A DNA stretch of 64,000 nt from Psychromicrobium xiongbiense (GCF_030271165.1 NZ_JASSZH010000024.1:1-64000), one strand, 5' to 3'. Positions 9,312 through 18,808 are shown, numbered from the stretch's first letter. The notes: generated by a model not told the origin, from the sequence alone. A program made the numbers and translations.

Positions 9312-11270
9312 TCAGTTCATCCCGCGCAGATCCAGCACCAGCTCGGTGGCGCCGTCCGGCGTCAGACGCACTGGGATCCCCCAGTCCTGCTGGTAGAGGT
9401 GGCAGGCCGCAAACTCGGGAATCTCCGCCCCCTCTTCCCCGTCACAGGCCGCCGCGCGGGCGCTCAGATGAACGATGCCAGCCTCCACCTCAGGATTGAG
9501 CACCAGGGTGCGCTTGAGGCCAGTGGAGGTTCCGCCCCCGTCCAGGAGCAGCTCAGGCGGCGTGGAGGAGACCTTCAACTGGGTCGGGTCACCCCAGCGG
9601 AAGTCGAGTTTCTGCCCGCTCGGCGCACTGAAGCGCACCTGCAGCTCCAGGTCTCCGGCAGCGACCTCGGTAGCCGGGCGCTGGCTCTGCGCTGCACCTT
9701 CATCCACGGCAAGGGCTTCCGCGGGGAGCGGCAGCCGGACGACCTGGTGCCGGTTGGCCTCCACAACCAGCAGCAGCTCGCCGTCCAGCAGTACATCGGA
9801 GGGTTCAGCGAGATCGCGGGCCAGGGTACTGACTGTCCCGGAGGCGGGATCGTAGCGGCGCACCGCCCCGTTGTAGGTGTCCGCAACCGCCACGGAGCCA
9901 TCGGGCAGCACCGCGACGCCCAGCGGATGCTGAAGCCGCGCCTGGCTGGCATCGCCGTCTCGGAAGCCGAAGTCGAAGAGCCCCTCCCCCACGGCGGTCT
10001 CCACGGAGACGATCCGGCGCGGGCCCTCTTCAGCCGCAGACACACGGGCCACCCGCAGCGCGGAGGTCTCAGAGTCCGCCACCCAGATGTTCCCGGCGGC
10101 ATCGGCGGCCAGGCCGGAGGACTGGGCAAACCAGGCCTCCTCGGCGGGGCCGTCCAGCAGGCCTTCCAGACCGGTGCCAGCCAGAATTCCCACGGTCCGG
10201 GCCACCGGGTCGAAGCCGAAAAGCTGGTGAACGCCAGCCATCGCAATGACCACCTGGCCCAGCGCCTCGGAGTAGACCACATCCCAGGGTGAGGAGAGCG
10301 CCAGATCCAGCGGATCACCCGGCGCCAGGTCGCTGGGCAGCAGGCCCAGAGTGCCTGCGCCGTCATCGTCCACGCCGGAGTGGGTGTCCGCATCCAGCAG
10401 GCGCTGCACGCCGTTGCCTGCCACCGTCACCACCTCGCCGGTTGCCAGCGACAGCCCACGCAGACGGTGGTTGACCGAATCGGCCACGACGACGTCGTAG
10501 CCCACCTGAGCGGCGACCTCGGCGGGGAGCCGGGTAAGACCCTGCGGTTCGTTGAACTGAACGTTATCGGCTCCGCCGTCCAGGTAGCCCTTGACCCCGG
10601 AGCCGATAACCCGCACCACGGTCTGAAGGTCAGCGGCCAGCTCGACGAGGCGGTGGTGGCCGGTGTCAGAGACCAGGTAGGTGCCGGTGTCCGTGAGCGG
10701 CAGCACCTTGCCCGGGAAGCGCAGCGTCCCGGACTGCGGCTCCGGCGCCACGTAGGGTCCATCGCCGCGGTGCAGGGTGCCCTTCTCCTCATGCAGCGCG
10801 ATCAGCTCCGGGATGAGCGATTCCAGGCCGGAGGCGTGCCCCTCACCGGAAAGGTTGGCCACCACATAGCCTTCAGGGTCGATGACGACCAGCGTGGGCC
10901 AGGCGCGCGCCGTGTAGGCCTGCCAGGTCAGCAGCTCCGGGTCGTCCAGCACCGGGTGGTGGATTTCGTAGCGCTCGACGGCGGCGGCGAGGGCCACCGG
11001 ATCCGCCTCATGCTCGAATTTGGGCGAGTGCACGCCGACGGTGACCAGCACATCCGCGTATTTGGCTTCCAGCGGCCGCAGTTCGTCAAGCACATGCAGG
11101 CAGTTGATGCAGCAGAACGTCCAGAAGTCGAGCAACACGATCTTGCCGCGCAGCGCCGCGAGATCCAGCTCGACGCCGCCCGTGTTGAGCCAGGCGCGGC
11201 CAAGAAGTTCCGAAGCGCGAACGCGGGCATGCGGCTGTGCCGGGATCCGGGTAGGCAGGGTGGGCGTCAT
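9312..11270 (-). CDS. Thioredoxin-domain NHL repeat protein
   Basis: A 652-residue two-domain protein. Residues 1-165 form a thioredoxin-like domain with LLDFWTFCCINCLHVLDELR; Cys54 and Cys57 make the CxxC. Residues from about 180 to 500 hold NHL beta-propeller repeats (blades such as GLAADAAGNIWVADSETSALR and GVAVLPDGSVAVADTYNGAVR). A C-terminal beta-rich domain follows. No signal peptide is seen. Its ATG overlaps the stop of the CopD-CtaG gene by 4 bases, so it may take part in copper or thiol handling with it; this is inferred from position only. Confidence 0.87.
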   Translation of the reverse strand: MTPTLPTRIPAQPHARVRASELLGRAWLNTGGVELDLAALRGKIVLLDFWTFCCINCLHVLDELRPLEAKYADVLVTVGVHSPKFEHEADPVALAAAVERYEIHHPVLDDPELLTWQAYTARAWPTLVVIDPEGYVVANLSGEGHASGLESLIPELIALHEEKGTLHRGDGPYVAPEPQSGTLRFPGKVLPLTDTGTYLVSDTGHHRLVELAADLQTVVRVIGSGVKGYLDGGADNVQFNEPQGLTRLPAEVAAQVGYDVVVADSVNHRLRGLSLATGEVVTVAGNGVQRLLDADTHSGVDDDGAGTLGLLPSDLAPGDPLDLALSSPWDVVYSEALGQVVIAMAGVHQLFGFDPVARTVGILAGTGLEGLLDGPAEEAWFAQSSGLAADAAGNIWVADSETSALRVARVSAAEEGPRRIVSVETAVGEGLFDFGFRDGDASQARLQHPLGVAVLPDGSVAVADTYNGAVRRYDPASGTVSTLARDLAEPSDVLLDGELLLVVEANRHQVVRLPLPAEALAVDEGAAQSQRPATEVAAGDLELQVRFSAPSGQKLDFRWGDPTQLKVSSTPPELLLDGGGTSTGLKRTLVLNPEVEAGIVHLSARAAACDGEEGAEIPEFAACHLYQQDWGIPVRLTPDGATELVLDLRGMN

Positions 11271-13573
11271 TCGTGTTCTCCTGTGGCTGGATCATCCTGG
11301 GCTGGCGCGCTCGGGGTTCGCTCGTTGCTGTGGGTCGGCATACTTCTGGTGGCCTGTGCCCGCACCTGACCGGCATCGCGCTCGGCCAGACGGGCAAACA
11401 TGTCGTTATAAGCGGCCAGATCCGCATTGTTATTCCGGTCCGCCGCCCGGTCGGTGCGTTTAGTCTCCCGTGCATCGGAACGCGACCAGGTCACGGCGAC
11501 GGCGATGGCGACCAGGACCGTGGGCACCTCACCGATCCCCCAGGCCACAGCGCCACCCATCTGCTGATCGGCGATGGCGGACAGCCCCCAGGTGCGGCCC
11601 AGATTGCCGAAGTAGGAGGCCTGCAGCAAGGCATTGGAAGACATGATGGCGACGCCGAAGAAGGCGTGGAAGGCCATCGTGGCCAATAGCAGGACCAGGC
11701 GCAGCGGGTAGGGCAAGCGGCGCGGCACCGGGTCCAGGCCGATCAGTGAGAGCACGAACAGGTAGCCGGTGATGGTGAAGTGCAGGTACATCAGCTCATG
11801 GCCCACATGCTGGCGCAGCGCAAAGCCGAAGAGCGGTGTGTAGTAGAAAAGGATGATGCTGCCTGCAAAGTTGGCCGCAGCAAACAAGGGGTTCGTCACC
11901 ACAGCGGAGAACCGGGAGTGCACCACCACGAGGATCCACTCGCGCAGGCCCCGGCTGCCGTCTCCGCGGTCGCCATCGCCGCGCGGGGTGAGCGCCTTCA
12001 GCGCCAGACTCACCGGCGCCCCCATCACCAGGAACAGCGGCGCCACCATGGTCAGCGCCATATGGTCCACCATGTGTGCGCTAAAGAGGACGAGGCCGTA
12101 GACGGCGGGCGGTCCGGAGGTGATGTAGGTGAGCGCCAGCAGGCCCACCAGCCAGGAGACAGTGCTCAGCCAGGACCAGGAATCGCCGCGCTGGCGCAGT
12201 TTGCGCACGCCCAGCAAGTAGGCGACCGCGCCGCCGATGATCACCGTGAGCCAGAGCCAGTCCGGCCGCCACTCAGTGAGCCAGCGGATCGGGGTGAGCT
12301 CCGGCGGCATCGGATACCCGGTCAGGATCTCCACGGGCGGTGCGGTGGAAAGGATTTCGGTGGACTGCGGGGGCGCGGAGCGGCTCAGGCCCACCGCGAC
12401 GCCGCTGGTGAAGCCCATCAGGACCGCTTCCACGCCGATCAGCTGCCAGAGGACCCGGCGAGGCTTGAGTGCGGTATGAGGCGTTCGAGCTGGCTTCTGG
12501 CCGGTGGGGGCGCCGTCCCCGAGCCGGGGAATGAGCCATTGCCGGTGCACGAAGCCGATGACGCCCAGACACACCGTGGCGCCGGCCTTGACCAGGATGA
12601 TCTGGCCGTAGCTGGAGCCGAAGAGCAGGCCCCAGCTGGTGAGCCGGATGGAGGAGTTGACTACACCGGAGGCGGCGACCAGCACGAAGGCGAACAGCGC
12701 CAGCGAGGAGAACCGGGTCAGGACGGTGCGGGTCACATCGCTACTGCGCGGGTCGGTGCTGCGCAGGGTTCCGGAGACGACGGCCAGCGCAACCAGGCCG
12801 CCCACCCACAGCGCCACCCCGGTAATGTGCAGCAGCAGCGAGTTCACGCCACCGGAATGGTCCGTCGAGGAGGCGGAGTGCCCAATCAGCGCCTGCGGGA
12901 CCAGGCCGATCAGGGTCAGCACCAGAGTCAGGCCCAGGCCGGTGAGCGAGCGCACACCGAAGCAGAAGGTACTCACGATGGCGGCAATCACCGTGGTGAC
13001 CAGCCAGGCCTGTCCGGCCGGAAGCTGGGTCATGAAGAAGACCAGGCCCTGAGTGAAGTCCGGGCCGGTGGAGAGCGCGACGCCGGCCTGATCCAGGTAG
13101 GTGAAGATCAGCACCGCGATGGCCGCCACGGTCCAGACGACCGAGGCGGCGCCGGCCAGGGCCAGCGCACGGGTGAAGGCGGGGTGCAGTTCCGTTTTCT
13201 GGCCGCTCTTGTCATGTGTGCTGGCCCGCTGGGCGTTGCGCGGCAGGATGACCACCGCGAAGAGCAAGGCGCCGACGACGCAGGCCAGGGCGACGTTGTG
13301 AATGGCCAGGACGACCGGCAGTCCCCAGCGGACCAGGGGGCCGGGGTCGAGCAGTGTCTGGCTGGCGGCGGCTCCGCCGAAGATCAGGGTGGCGACCAGT
13401 CCAAGGACGGTGACCAGCGCAGCGGCGATCAGCCAGGGACTGCGGACCTGAGGGGCTTCCTGTGTGCCGTTGCCGTTGGTTTTGCCTGCCCTGCCGCTGG
13501 CCACCGGGTTACTGGCTACCGGGGCGGAAGGAGCAGGACGGTTAGCGGAAGGCACTTGTCCATTCTCCGGCAT
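11267..13573 (-). CDS. CopD / cytochrome c oxidase assembly (CtaG) fusion
   Basis: A polytopic membrane protein of about 768 residues. The N-terminal half carries CopD copper-resistance segments (for example HITGVALWVGGLVALAVVSG). The C-terminal half is a caa3-type CtaG domain (LFSAHMVDHMALTMVAPLFL, HFTITGYLFVLSLIGLDP). This fusion is common in actinobacteria and is thought to bring copper to the terminal oxidase. I take the ATG at 13573; a TTG 18 bases earlier would also be in frame, and neither has a strong ribosome site. The last ~70 residues are charged and cytoplasmic. Confidence 0.87.
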   Translation of the reverse strand: MPENGQVPSANRPAPSAPVASNPVASGRAGKTNGNGTQEAPQVRSPWLIAAALVTVLGLVATLIFGGAAASQTLLDPGPLVRWGLPVVLAIHNVALACVVGALLFAVVILPRNAQRASTHDKSGQKTELHPAFTRALALAGAASVVWTVAAIAVLIFTYLDQAGVALSTGPDFTQGLVFFMTQLPAGQAWLVTTVIAAIVSTFCFGVRSLTGLGLTLVLTLIGLVPQALIGHSASSTDHSGGVNSLLLHITGVALWVGGLVALAVVSGTLRSTDPRSSDVTRTVLTRFSSLALFAFVLVAASGVVNSSIRLTSWGLLFGSSYGQIILVKAGATVCLGVIGFVHRQWLIPRLGDGAPTGQKPARTPHTALKPRRVLWQLIGVEAVLMGFTSGVAVGLSRSAPPQSTEILSTAPPVEILTGYPMPPELTPIRWLTEWRPDWLWLTVIIGGAVAYLLGVRKLRQRGDSWSWLSTVSWLVGLLALTYITSGPPAVYGLVLFSAHMVDHMALTMVAPLFLVMGAPVSLALKALTPRGDGDRGDGSRGLREWILVVVHSRFSAVVTNPLFAAANFAGSIILFYYTPLFGFALRQHVGHELMYLHFTITGYLFVLSLIGLDPVPRRLPYPLRLVLLLATMAFHAFFGVAIMSSNALLQASYFGNLGRTWGLSAIADQQMGGAVAWGIGEVPTVLVAIAVAVTWSRSDARETKRTDRAADRNNNADLAAYNDMFARLAERDAGQVRAQATRSMPTHSNERTPSAPAQDDPATGEHE

Positions 13574-13657
13574 CGGCGGCAAGGCGACCAATCAGGGTGT
13601 TGGGAAGGGGTGCCGGGTGAGGTTTGCTGTGGGACTGGCTACGGGGTTAAACAGCTC

Positions 13658-13683
13658 GGGGACGGACCGCATGGTCCGTCCCC
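13658..13683 (-). terminator. Terminator of the HU gene
   Basis: A perfect 11-bp stem GGGGACGGACC/GGTCCGTCCCC with a 4-base loop lies about 40 bases past the HU stop codon on the minus strand. There is no long U-tract. Confidence 0.7.
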
Positions 13684-13720
13684 GATACGCGCTCTGAAGA
13701 AGCGGACTTCTTCCTGGCGG

Positions 13721-14038
13721 TTACTTCTTCTTGGCAGGAGCCTTCTTGGCCGGAGCCTTCTTGGCAACAGCAGCCTTGAGCTTGGAGCCTGCGCTCAGCT
13801 TGACGCTGAAGCCAGCGGGGATCTGGATGGTCTCGCCGGTCTGGGGGTTGCGGCCGGTGCGAGCAGCACGCTCGGTGCGCTCGATGGCGAGCCAGCCGGG
13901 AACGGTGATCTTCTCGCCGGCGGCAACGGAGCTCTCGAAAACAGAGAACAGCGCATCCAGCACGTTGTTCACGGCAACCTGGCTGGTCTCCGCCTTGGCG
14001 GCAACTTCAGCAACAAGTTCACTACGGTTCTTAGCCAT
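13721..14038 (-). CDS. hupB: HU family nucleoid DNA-binding protein
   Basis: A 105-residue HU. The body (MAKNRSELVAEVAAKAETSQ... and the DNA-binding arm GRNPQTGETIQIPAG) is followed by a short lysine-rich tail KKAPAKKAPAKKK. The tail is like a miniature of the long histone-like tail of mycobacterial HupB. HU bends and compacts DNA. AGGAGG upstream of the ATG is a very strong ribosome site, as expected for an abundant protein. It lies directly downstream of cas2 on the same strand but has its own 195-bp upstream region with a palindrome. Confidence 0.93.
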   Translation of the reverse strand: MAKNRSELVAEVAAKAETSQVAVNNVLDALFSVFESSVAAGEKITVPGWLAIERTERAARTGRNPQTGETIQIPAGFSVKLSAGSKLKAAVAKKAPAKKAPAKKK

Positions 14039-14110
14039 TGAGGTCCTCCTGGACTAGGGATTGCGCTGGGACAGGTTGTTCCAGCCACTGACTGAGAACA
14101 TACCAGCAAT

Positions 14111-14125
14111 GTCACGATTCGTGAC
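14111..14125. promoter_or_regulatory. 15-bp palindrome in the hupB upstream region
   Basis: GTCACGATTCGTGAC is a perfect palindrome with 7-base arms around one central base. On the minus strand a TATGTT -10-like box (14097-14102) follows it, so the palindrome covers the expected -35 area. It looks like an operator for an unknown regulator. Confidence 0.5.
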
Positions 14126-14233
14126 CAAAAGACCGGCGTTTTCCGCGGGATTTGGCGTTTTTGGTCATATTTCTCGGCGTTCTGGGCTATTTCCGGGAGG
14201 TTTCCGGAGGGGGGCGGGAAGCCTCGGCGAAGA

Positions 14234-14596
14234 TCATGACTGACCGAATCGACGGCGGCGTGCAGCGTTGCTCCACCCGGTACGCCGCCCCATGGTGGAG
14301 CTTGCCGTGGGGGCATCTGCGGGATCGGCGAGCCGGAGCAATAGGGTGATTCCGTCAAAATCGATTGGTGTCCAGTGGTGCCCGTGGACCTTGAATTCCA
14401 GCCCTTGTTCATTTCGCGCTGAATACACCATGATGGCCCGGCCGTTTCCGACCATGGAGACCGCTTTCTCCCACATGAGTTCCCGAACTCGCTTGGAAAC
14501 CCTGCCCACGAAAACTCCCGCCGACAGTTCGAGCAGCCACCGGGTCAGATATCCACGGAGTCCGGCTGGACACGCGGAAAGCACCAGGACAACCAT
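14234..14596 (-). CDS. cas2: CRISPR-associated endoribonuclease Cas2e
   Basis: A 120-residue type I-E Cas2, the dimer that bridges two Cas1 dimers in the spacer-integration complex. The core LRGYLTRWLLELSAGVFVG, SKRVRELMWEKAV and the C-terminal HGHHWTPIDFDG are typical of the I-E form. It is longer than the 94-residue E. coli protein because of a basic tail (GRRTGW...RRRRFGQS). The ATG at 14596 shares one base with the TGA of cas1. It is the last gene of the cas operon. Confidence 0.93.
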   Translation of the reverse strand: MVVLVLSACPAGLRGYLTRWLLELSAGVFVGRVSKRVRELMWEKAVSMVGNGRAIMVYSARNEQGLEFKVHGHHWTPIDFDGITLLLRLADPADAPTASSTMGRRTGWSNAARRRRFGQS

Positions 14597-15540
14597 CAAT
14601 CGCCGCCGTAAGAAGTACCACCCGGAACGGCGCGTTTGGTTCCGTCCCAGAGCAGAACCACATCTTCGGCGAGTTCTTCGCTGACGTCCTCCGCGTCGTC
14701 GTCAGGTAGGAGGAGATGTTGGATGTCGGCGACGCACCGCTTGAGAAATGCTCCACCATACATAGCGTCCCGCACAGCACGTCTGGTCGAGCCACCCACA
14801 TCCATCATCTGTTCAGCGGCGATGTCAAAGGCAAGCGGAATGGTCAGCTCAGCTTTGTAGAGATCGGCGATGTCATAGACGAACGACCTCACGTGTCCAG
14901 TGTGAACAAAGCCCAGGCCCGGCGAACAGCCCAGCGCAACGATAACCGAGTGAACCACGCCGTAGAGACTCGTGTGTGCTGCGGACAGCGCCTGGTTGAT
15001 GGGGTCTCCCGCGGAGAAATCCTCCACGTCATAGCTGCGTTTGTCCCAGGGAACACCAGTGCGCTGGGACTCTGCTCGGTAGATAGCGCGTACCCGTGCT
15101 CCCTCCTTTCCGCGGAGCTGCTGCATGGTGAGCCCCGAGGTGTTCTCGTCGGGAAACCGCATGGCATACATTTCACGGGCCACAGCGAGCCGCGAGTTCT
15201 GGTTGGACACCAATTTGGCCTGAGCCTCGAGCAGTCTCGAACTTCGCGCCAATGACCGCCCGTGGGCGTAGTAGCGGACGCCTTGCTCTCCGACCCAGAC
15301 CACGGACGATCCGCTCTCGGCAAGCAGCATCATTGCGTGATGGCTCACCCGCGTCCCTGGCCCCAGCAGCAGAGTGCCTAAGGAGGCTACAGGAATGTGC
15401 ACGGTTCCGCGTTCGTCGGTCGCGGTGATCGCGTTGCTTTCACGATGAACAACCGAGCGCTCCAGATAGATGAAGGACACTCGATCCTCCACTCGCACCA
15501 GCTCAGGCAACGACGGCGGTGGCGCACCGGGAATCTTCAT
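14596..15540 (-). CDS. cas1: CRISPR integrase Cas1e
   Basis: A 314-residue type I-E Cas1, which inserts new spacers at the leader end of the array. The catalytic metal ligands are present: Glu146 (LRGKEG), His213 (GFVHTGH) and Asp226 with Asp223 (VYDIADLYK). Their spacing matches E. coli Glu141/His208/Asp221. I start at the ATG one base after the cas6e stop (TGAGATG); the ten extra upstream codons belong to the cas6e end. Residues and length suggest an active adaptation enzyme. Confidence 0.95.
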   Translation of the reverse strand: MKIPGAPPPSLPELVRVEDRVSFIYLERSVVHRESNAITATDERGTVHIPVASLGTLLLGPGTRVSHHAMMLLAESGSSVVWVGEQGVRYYAHGRSLARSSRLLEAQAKLVSNQNSRLAVAREMYAMRFPDENTSGLTMQQLRGKEGARVRAIYRAESQRTGVPWDKRSYDVEDFSAGDPINQALSAAHTSLYGVVHSVIVALGCSPGLGFVHTGHVRSFVYDIADLYKAELTIPLAFDIAAEQMMDVGGSTRRAVRDAMYGGAFLKRCVADIQHLLLPDDDAEDVSEELAEDVVLLWDGTKRAVPGGTSYGGD

Positions 15541-15541
15541 C

Positions 15542-16234
15542 TCACTCAGGGCCCCTGGACAGTGGGGCAAGCGTCATCAGGCCGCATCCGTACCCTTTGG
15601 CTCGCCCAATTCCGTCCATCAGACTGCGTCGCAACCTGGCTGCGTCCACCACGTCCAGAACCCCGTCAAACGTGGACACGGCGAGCGTGACCTGTTGGCC
15701 CTGGCGAAGAAACTTCCGCACACTGTCTTCTCGGATCTCAAACCGGTAGTCACCCGGGGTGGGCGGTTCCTCCGGGTCCAGCCCGTCGGCCAGCGGGATG
15801 GAAAAGCCCGAGCGCTCCGCTCGCGCCAAAAGCCACTCAAGCTGCTCGCTGGACGCTGACAATGGAATCACCTTGCCGCGCCCGCCTCCTGGAACCGCCA
15901 GGCTTTTGGTGGGATTCGCAGTCAGCCTGAAACCCCACCGTTGACCTTCAGCCAGGCCATCGAGAAATGAGTCGTAGGAGTGCGTCAACCAGGTCTCTGT
16001 GGTCGGCCAACCTGCTTGTTCCACCAGGTGGCTCAGGTCCGGTCGCGCGCCACTGACAATGTAGAGAAAGGCTTGATGTGCTTGAGAATCAACCCGCCAC
16101 AGGACCCTGCCCACACCCTCAGCCTGCGGCTCTGCAAAACCGCTCAACACAGCAGCATGCATTGCCTGCGGCGAGGACAGTAGTTTGTAGGAGCCACGCC
16201 GTCGGGGATTAATCTGGAATCTCGTCAGGAACAT
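15542..16234 (-). CDS. cas6e: crRNA-processing endonuclease Cas6e
   Basis: A 230-residue Cas6e (CasE/Cse3), which cuts the precursor transcript at the base of each repeat hairpin and stays bound as part of Cascade. The N-terminal ferredoxin-like fold begins MFLTRFQINPRRRGSYKLLS, and His26 (QAMHAAV) sits where the catalytic histidine lies in Thermus Cas6e. A Gly-rich loop GIGRAKGYGCGLM is near the C-terminus. The repeats here have the expected six-base-pair CCCCGC/GCGGGG stem. The gene abuts cas5 with no gap. Confidence 0.93.
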   Translation of the reverse strand: MFLTRFQINPRRRGSYKLLSSPQAMHAAVLSGFAEPQAEGVGRVLWRVDSQAHQAFLYIVSGARPDLSHLVEQAGWPTTETWLTHSYDSFLDGLAEGQRWGFRLTANPTKSLAVPGGGRGKVIPLSASSEQLEWLLARAERSGFSIPLADGLDPEEPPTPGDYRFEIREDSVRKFLRQGQQVTLAVSTFDGVLDVVDAARLRRSLMDGIGRAKGYGCGLMTLAPLSRGPE

Positions 16235-16975
16235 TCAGATTCCTCCGGATAAAGCAGCCATCGGGTCGTGCTGGAGAAGCCCGTCTCGCGCTGCGCTGTC
16301 GTCACTCGTGTCAGGCGCATAAGCCTGGTTTGCCCTCGAGACCCTATAGGTCTTCACGCTCCTCCAGAGATACTGTCGGTTTTGCGGATCGAAGCTGAGC
16401 GGAACATCTCTGACCTCGACGCTCCTGGGAGTTCCAGGTTCCACATCTACAGTGATTTCCAGGGTGACAGAAGGTGCCCGGAGGTTCCGCTGGTACCAGC
16501 CTGCCGCCTGCCAAGGCTCCGCCTCTAGCACCTCTGCGAGCGAGCCCTCACGAATCTCGGGCCTAAAAGGCATTGCAGGAGGGCAGGATCGCCGCCCCAG
16601 ATACAAAGGAAATTCCGGGTTCTTCAGGGCATACTCAAGGCCGCGAAGAAGCTCCGTGTTGTCACTCTCTATCCCCGCCAAAAACACGGCGTCGCCCAGG
16701 TAATACCTTTCAGACAGTGGCATAGAGACCTTGCCATCCAGAGTCCTTTCCGTTTGAAAATCACGCACCAAGCGTCCTGGCTGATCCGTCCGTACGCCAA
16801 ATGTGAGTTCTAGCAGTTCGGTGATGGGGTCGGTGCGTCGAATACCCCTGGCTGCGGCCAATAGCCCGAGCACACCGCTCTTGCTGGGCATCTGGTCAGT
16901 GCCCCGTCGGGCAAAACGACTTGAGGTCCCCCAGGACTGCAACGGCCCTTTGAGAACAAAGGTGAGTACCGTCAT
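16235..16975 (-). CDS. cas5: Cascade subunit Cas5e
   Basis: A 246-residue Cas5e (CasD), which caps the 5' handle of the crRNA in Cascade. The N-terminus MTVLTFVLKGPLQSWGTSSR and PSKSGVLGLLAAARG are hallmark Cas5e motifs. Its start overlaps the end of cas7 by four bases, and its stop directly precedes the cas6e ATG. Confidence 0.93.
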   Translation of the reverse strand: MTVLTFVLKGPLQSWGTSSRFARRGTDQMPSKSGVLGLLAAARGIRRTDPITELLELTFGVRTDQPGRLVRDFQTERTLDGKVSMPLSERYYLGDAVFLAGIESDNTELLRGLEYALKNPEFPLYLGRRSCPPAMPFRPEIREGSLAEVLEAEPWQAAGWYQRNLRAPSVTLEITVDVEPGTPRSVEVRDVPLSFDPQNRQYLWRSVKTYRVSRANQAYAPDTSDDSAARDGLLQHDPMAALSGGI

Positions 16976-18114
16976 GGCTGAGCCTTGAGCTGTTCTTCGA
17001 CCACCGATCCCAGCTGGGTGACAAGTTCACTGAGCGGCACGCGGGGGCCCAAGGCATCCAGGGACTGCAGGGAATCAGACACTCGTGCCACCCACACCCG
17101 ATCGGGTGCGACCAGTGAGCCATAGGCCTCCGACAGATCGCCGACGTACTTGGCAAGCTTCGCTGCTGCATTCTTCAGGTGGGGTGCGCTCACGGGCTCC
17201 TCGAAGGCACCCACCAGATTCACTGGTTGTGTTGACCGCACCGTGACAATGACCGCATCAGGCAAGGTCCGGTTACCGAACGTGTTCTGTTTCCCTGTGG
17301 GCATGGAGGTCACGAAAGAGTCGACAAACGCCTCGACGGCACGCTTTGTTGCCTCGACATCACCCAGATTGTCCATGAGGCGATTCGCGTCCACGGTGGC
17401 GTATCGATACAGCGTCGAAGAGTTGAACTCGACCGTTCCGATCATCCCTGCACCAGCATCCGCAGCATCGTCAGCCGCCTTGTGGTCGTCCACCGCGGTG
17501 TAGTAGTCGAACTCGTTGTCGACTTCATGAACACTCAAGGCATGAGCGACCTGCGAGGCAGCATCAACGTTGAGGTCGGTTGCATCTGCCACCATTCGGC
17601 CAAAGAGCGCGATGTCGACCGAGTGATTGAGGTCGAGTTTCTTCTTGAGCTCAAGCGACTTGAGGGTTGCCGCAAAGTCATCACTCGCTGCGGCCTCCAG
17701 CGCTGCCCCCGCCAGGTGATCGACCTGCAACGAGCTGAGGAACAGAAGGAACCCGGACTCGTCAGGACCCGCGGTCTGCCCCTTGGCTACCCGAGGAGGA
17801 GAGAGCTTTACTCCGGCTGATTCAAGGGTCTTTTTAGCGAGGTCCAGCGCAGCTTCTTTTTCGATGCCCGAATTCTTCTCATGAATCCGTTCCGCGAGCA
17901 GTTCCACGACTCGCTTGGTCCGCACCCCCAATTCCGAAGGGTTCAAGCGGGTCTTGAACCCGAGTCGGGTGGCACGCTTCCACGCCTGACTGGACACTCG
18001 CGCGCGCCGAGTGCCGCCGTAGACAGCGGTCTTAGGGCTTCCGTTGTCATCACGATTCAGGTTGCTCGGCGGAACCGTCTGCAGAACATTAATGTCAATG
18101 ATGGTGCGAGTCAT
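16972..18114 (-). CDS. cas7: Cascade backbone subunit Cas7e
   Basis: A 380-residue Cas7e (CasC/Cse4), present in six copies along the crRNA in Cascade. It begins MTRTIIDINVLQTVPPSNLN, a standard Cas7e start with the RDD and GSPK that follow; ARVSSQAWKRATR is a further family motif. I place the start at the ATG just after the cse2 stop (TGAGATG), the same junction as between cas6e and cas1. The extra five codons upstream lie inside the cse2 end. Confidence 0.94.
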   Translation of the reverse strand: MTRTIIDINVLQTVPPSNLNRDDNGSPKTAVYGGTRRARVSSQAWKRATRLGFKTRLNPSELGVRTKRVVELLAERIHEKNSGIEKEAALDLAKKTLESAGVKLSPPRVAKGQTAGPDESGFLLFLSSLQVDHLAGAALEAAASDDFAATLKSLELKKKLDLNHSVDIALFGRMVADATDLNVDAASQVAHALSVHEVDNEFDYYTAVDDHKAADDAADAGAGMIGTVEFNSSTLYRYATVDANRLMDNLGDVEATKRAVEAFVDSFVTSMPTGKQNTFGNRTLPDAVIVTVRSTQPVNLVGAFEEPVSAPHLKNAAAKLAKYVGDLSEAYGSLVAPDRVWVARVSDSLQSLDALGPRVPLSELVTQLGSVVEEQLKAQP

Positions 18115-18115
18115 C

Positions 18116-18808
18116 TCAGTGATCCTCATTTCCAGGGTTCAGGTCAGGGTTATCGTGGTGCGAGTGCGGTTCTGGTTGTTCTGCGGGTTCGGACGCGGAA
18201 CCAGTACCTAACCGGTAGAAATCAATTCCCCAACGGCGACGTACGAGCTTCGCCGTTTCAGGACGCTGGAGCAGATAGAGATCCACCGCAAACTGCCCAT
18301 AGTCGAGGGGAATCTGTTCCTGTCGAAATTGCTGGATCAGGCCCCGGGCGTTGTACTCCAGGCCCTCAAAGGTTGATGCGGTGGCTAGCGCTTCAAATCG
18401 ACGGACCACACCCTGATCGGACTTCTTCGCAGCACGGAGCATTCGGGCGGATCGTCCGAATGAATAACCAGCCCGATGTGCGGATCCGGATCGTTGAGAC
18501 TGTTGGTGGGCCGCAAAAAGTGTCAACGCTGCATAAGCAGCCCGTTCTTCATCCGTCGGCTCCGTGGGGATGAACTTTCCGTCTGGAATTTCGTCGTAAA
18601 ACGGCGCAACAGTCAGTCCGACAAGGTCCGCGTTCCAACCAATCCCGCGCCCGATGCCTCGTCGCATCCTGGCCAATTCGGAGACCGCCCCCGCTTCATT
18701 GGCCCGATAGGCTCTTTGTAGTTGGACCACCCGTGCTGTCACCAGCCGTCTCAGACGGTCAATCGGGCTTTCAGCGGTGGTCTGCTCTTTCGCGATCGAG
18801 ACGCTCAT
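18116..18808 (-). CDS. cse2: Cascade small subunit Cse2
   Basis: A 230-residue Cse2 (CasB, Cas11-type small subunit), which lines the target strand in Cascade. The helical, basic protein contains SPIDRLRRLVTARVVQLQRA, MRRGIGR and RRRWGIDFYRL near the end. It is longer than the 160-residue E. coli subunit, with an acidic His-rich tail (PEPHSHHDNPDLNP). The ATG at 18808 overlaps the cse1 stop (ATGA). Confidence 0.91.
   Translation of the reverse strand: MSVSIAKEQTTAESPIDRLRRLVTARVVQLQRAYRANEAGAVSELARMRRGIGRGIGWNADLVGLTVAPFYDEIPDGKFIPTEPTDEERAAYAALTLFAAHQQSQRSGSAHRAGYSFGRSARMLRAAKKSDQGVVRRFEALATASTFEGLEYNARGLIQQFRQEQIPLDYGQFAVDLYLLQRPETAKLVRRRWGIDFYRLGTGSASEPAEQPEPHSHHDNPDLNPGNEDH

Noticed and set aside
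11780-14041. Plus-strand frame of 753 codons opposite CopD-CtaG and HU
   Set aside because: Its composition (His, Gln, Arg, Gly) is that of an antisense shadow in GC-rich DNA, and the minus strand encodes well-recognised proteins over the same stretch.
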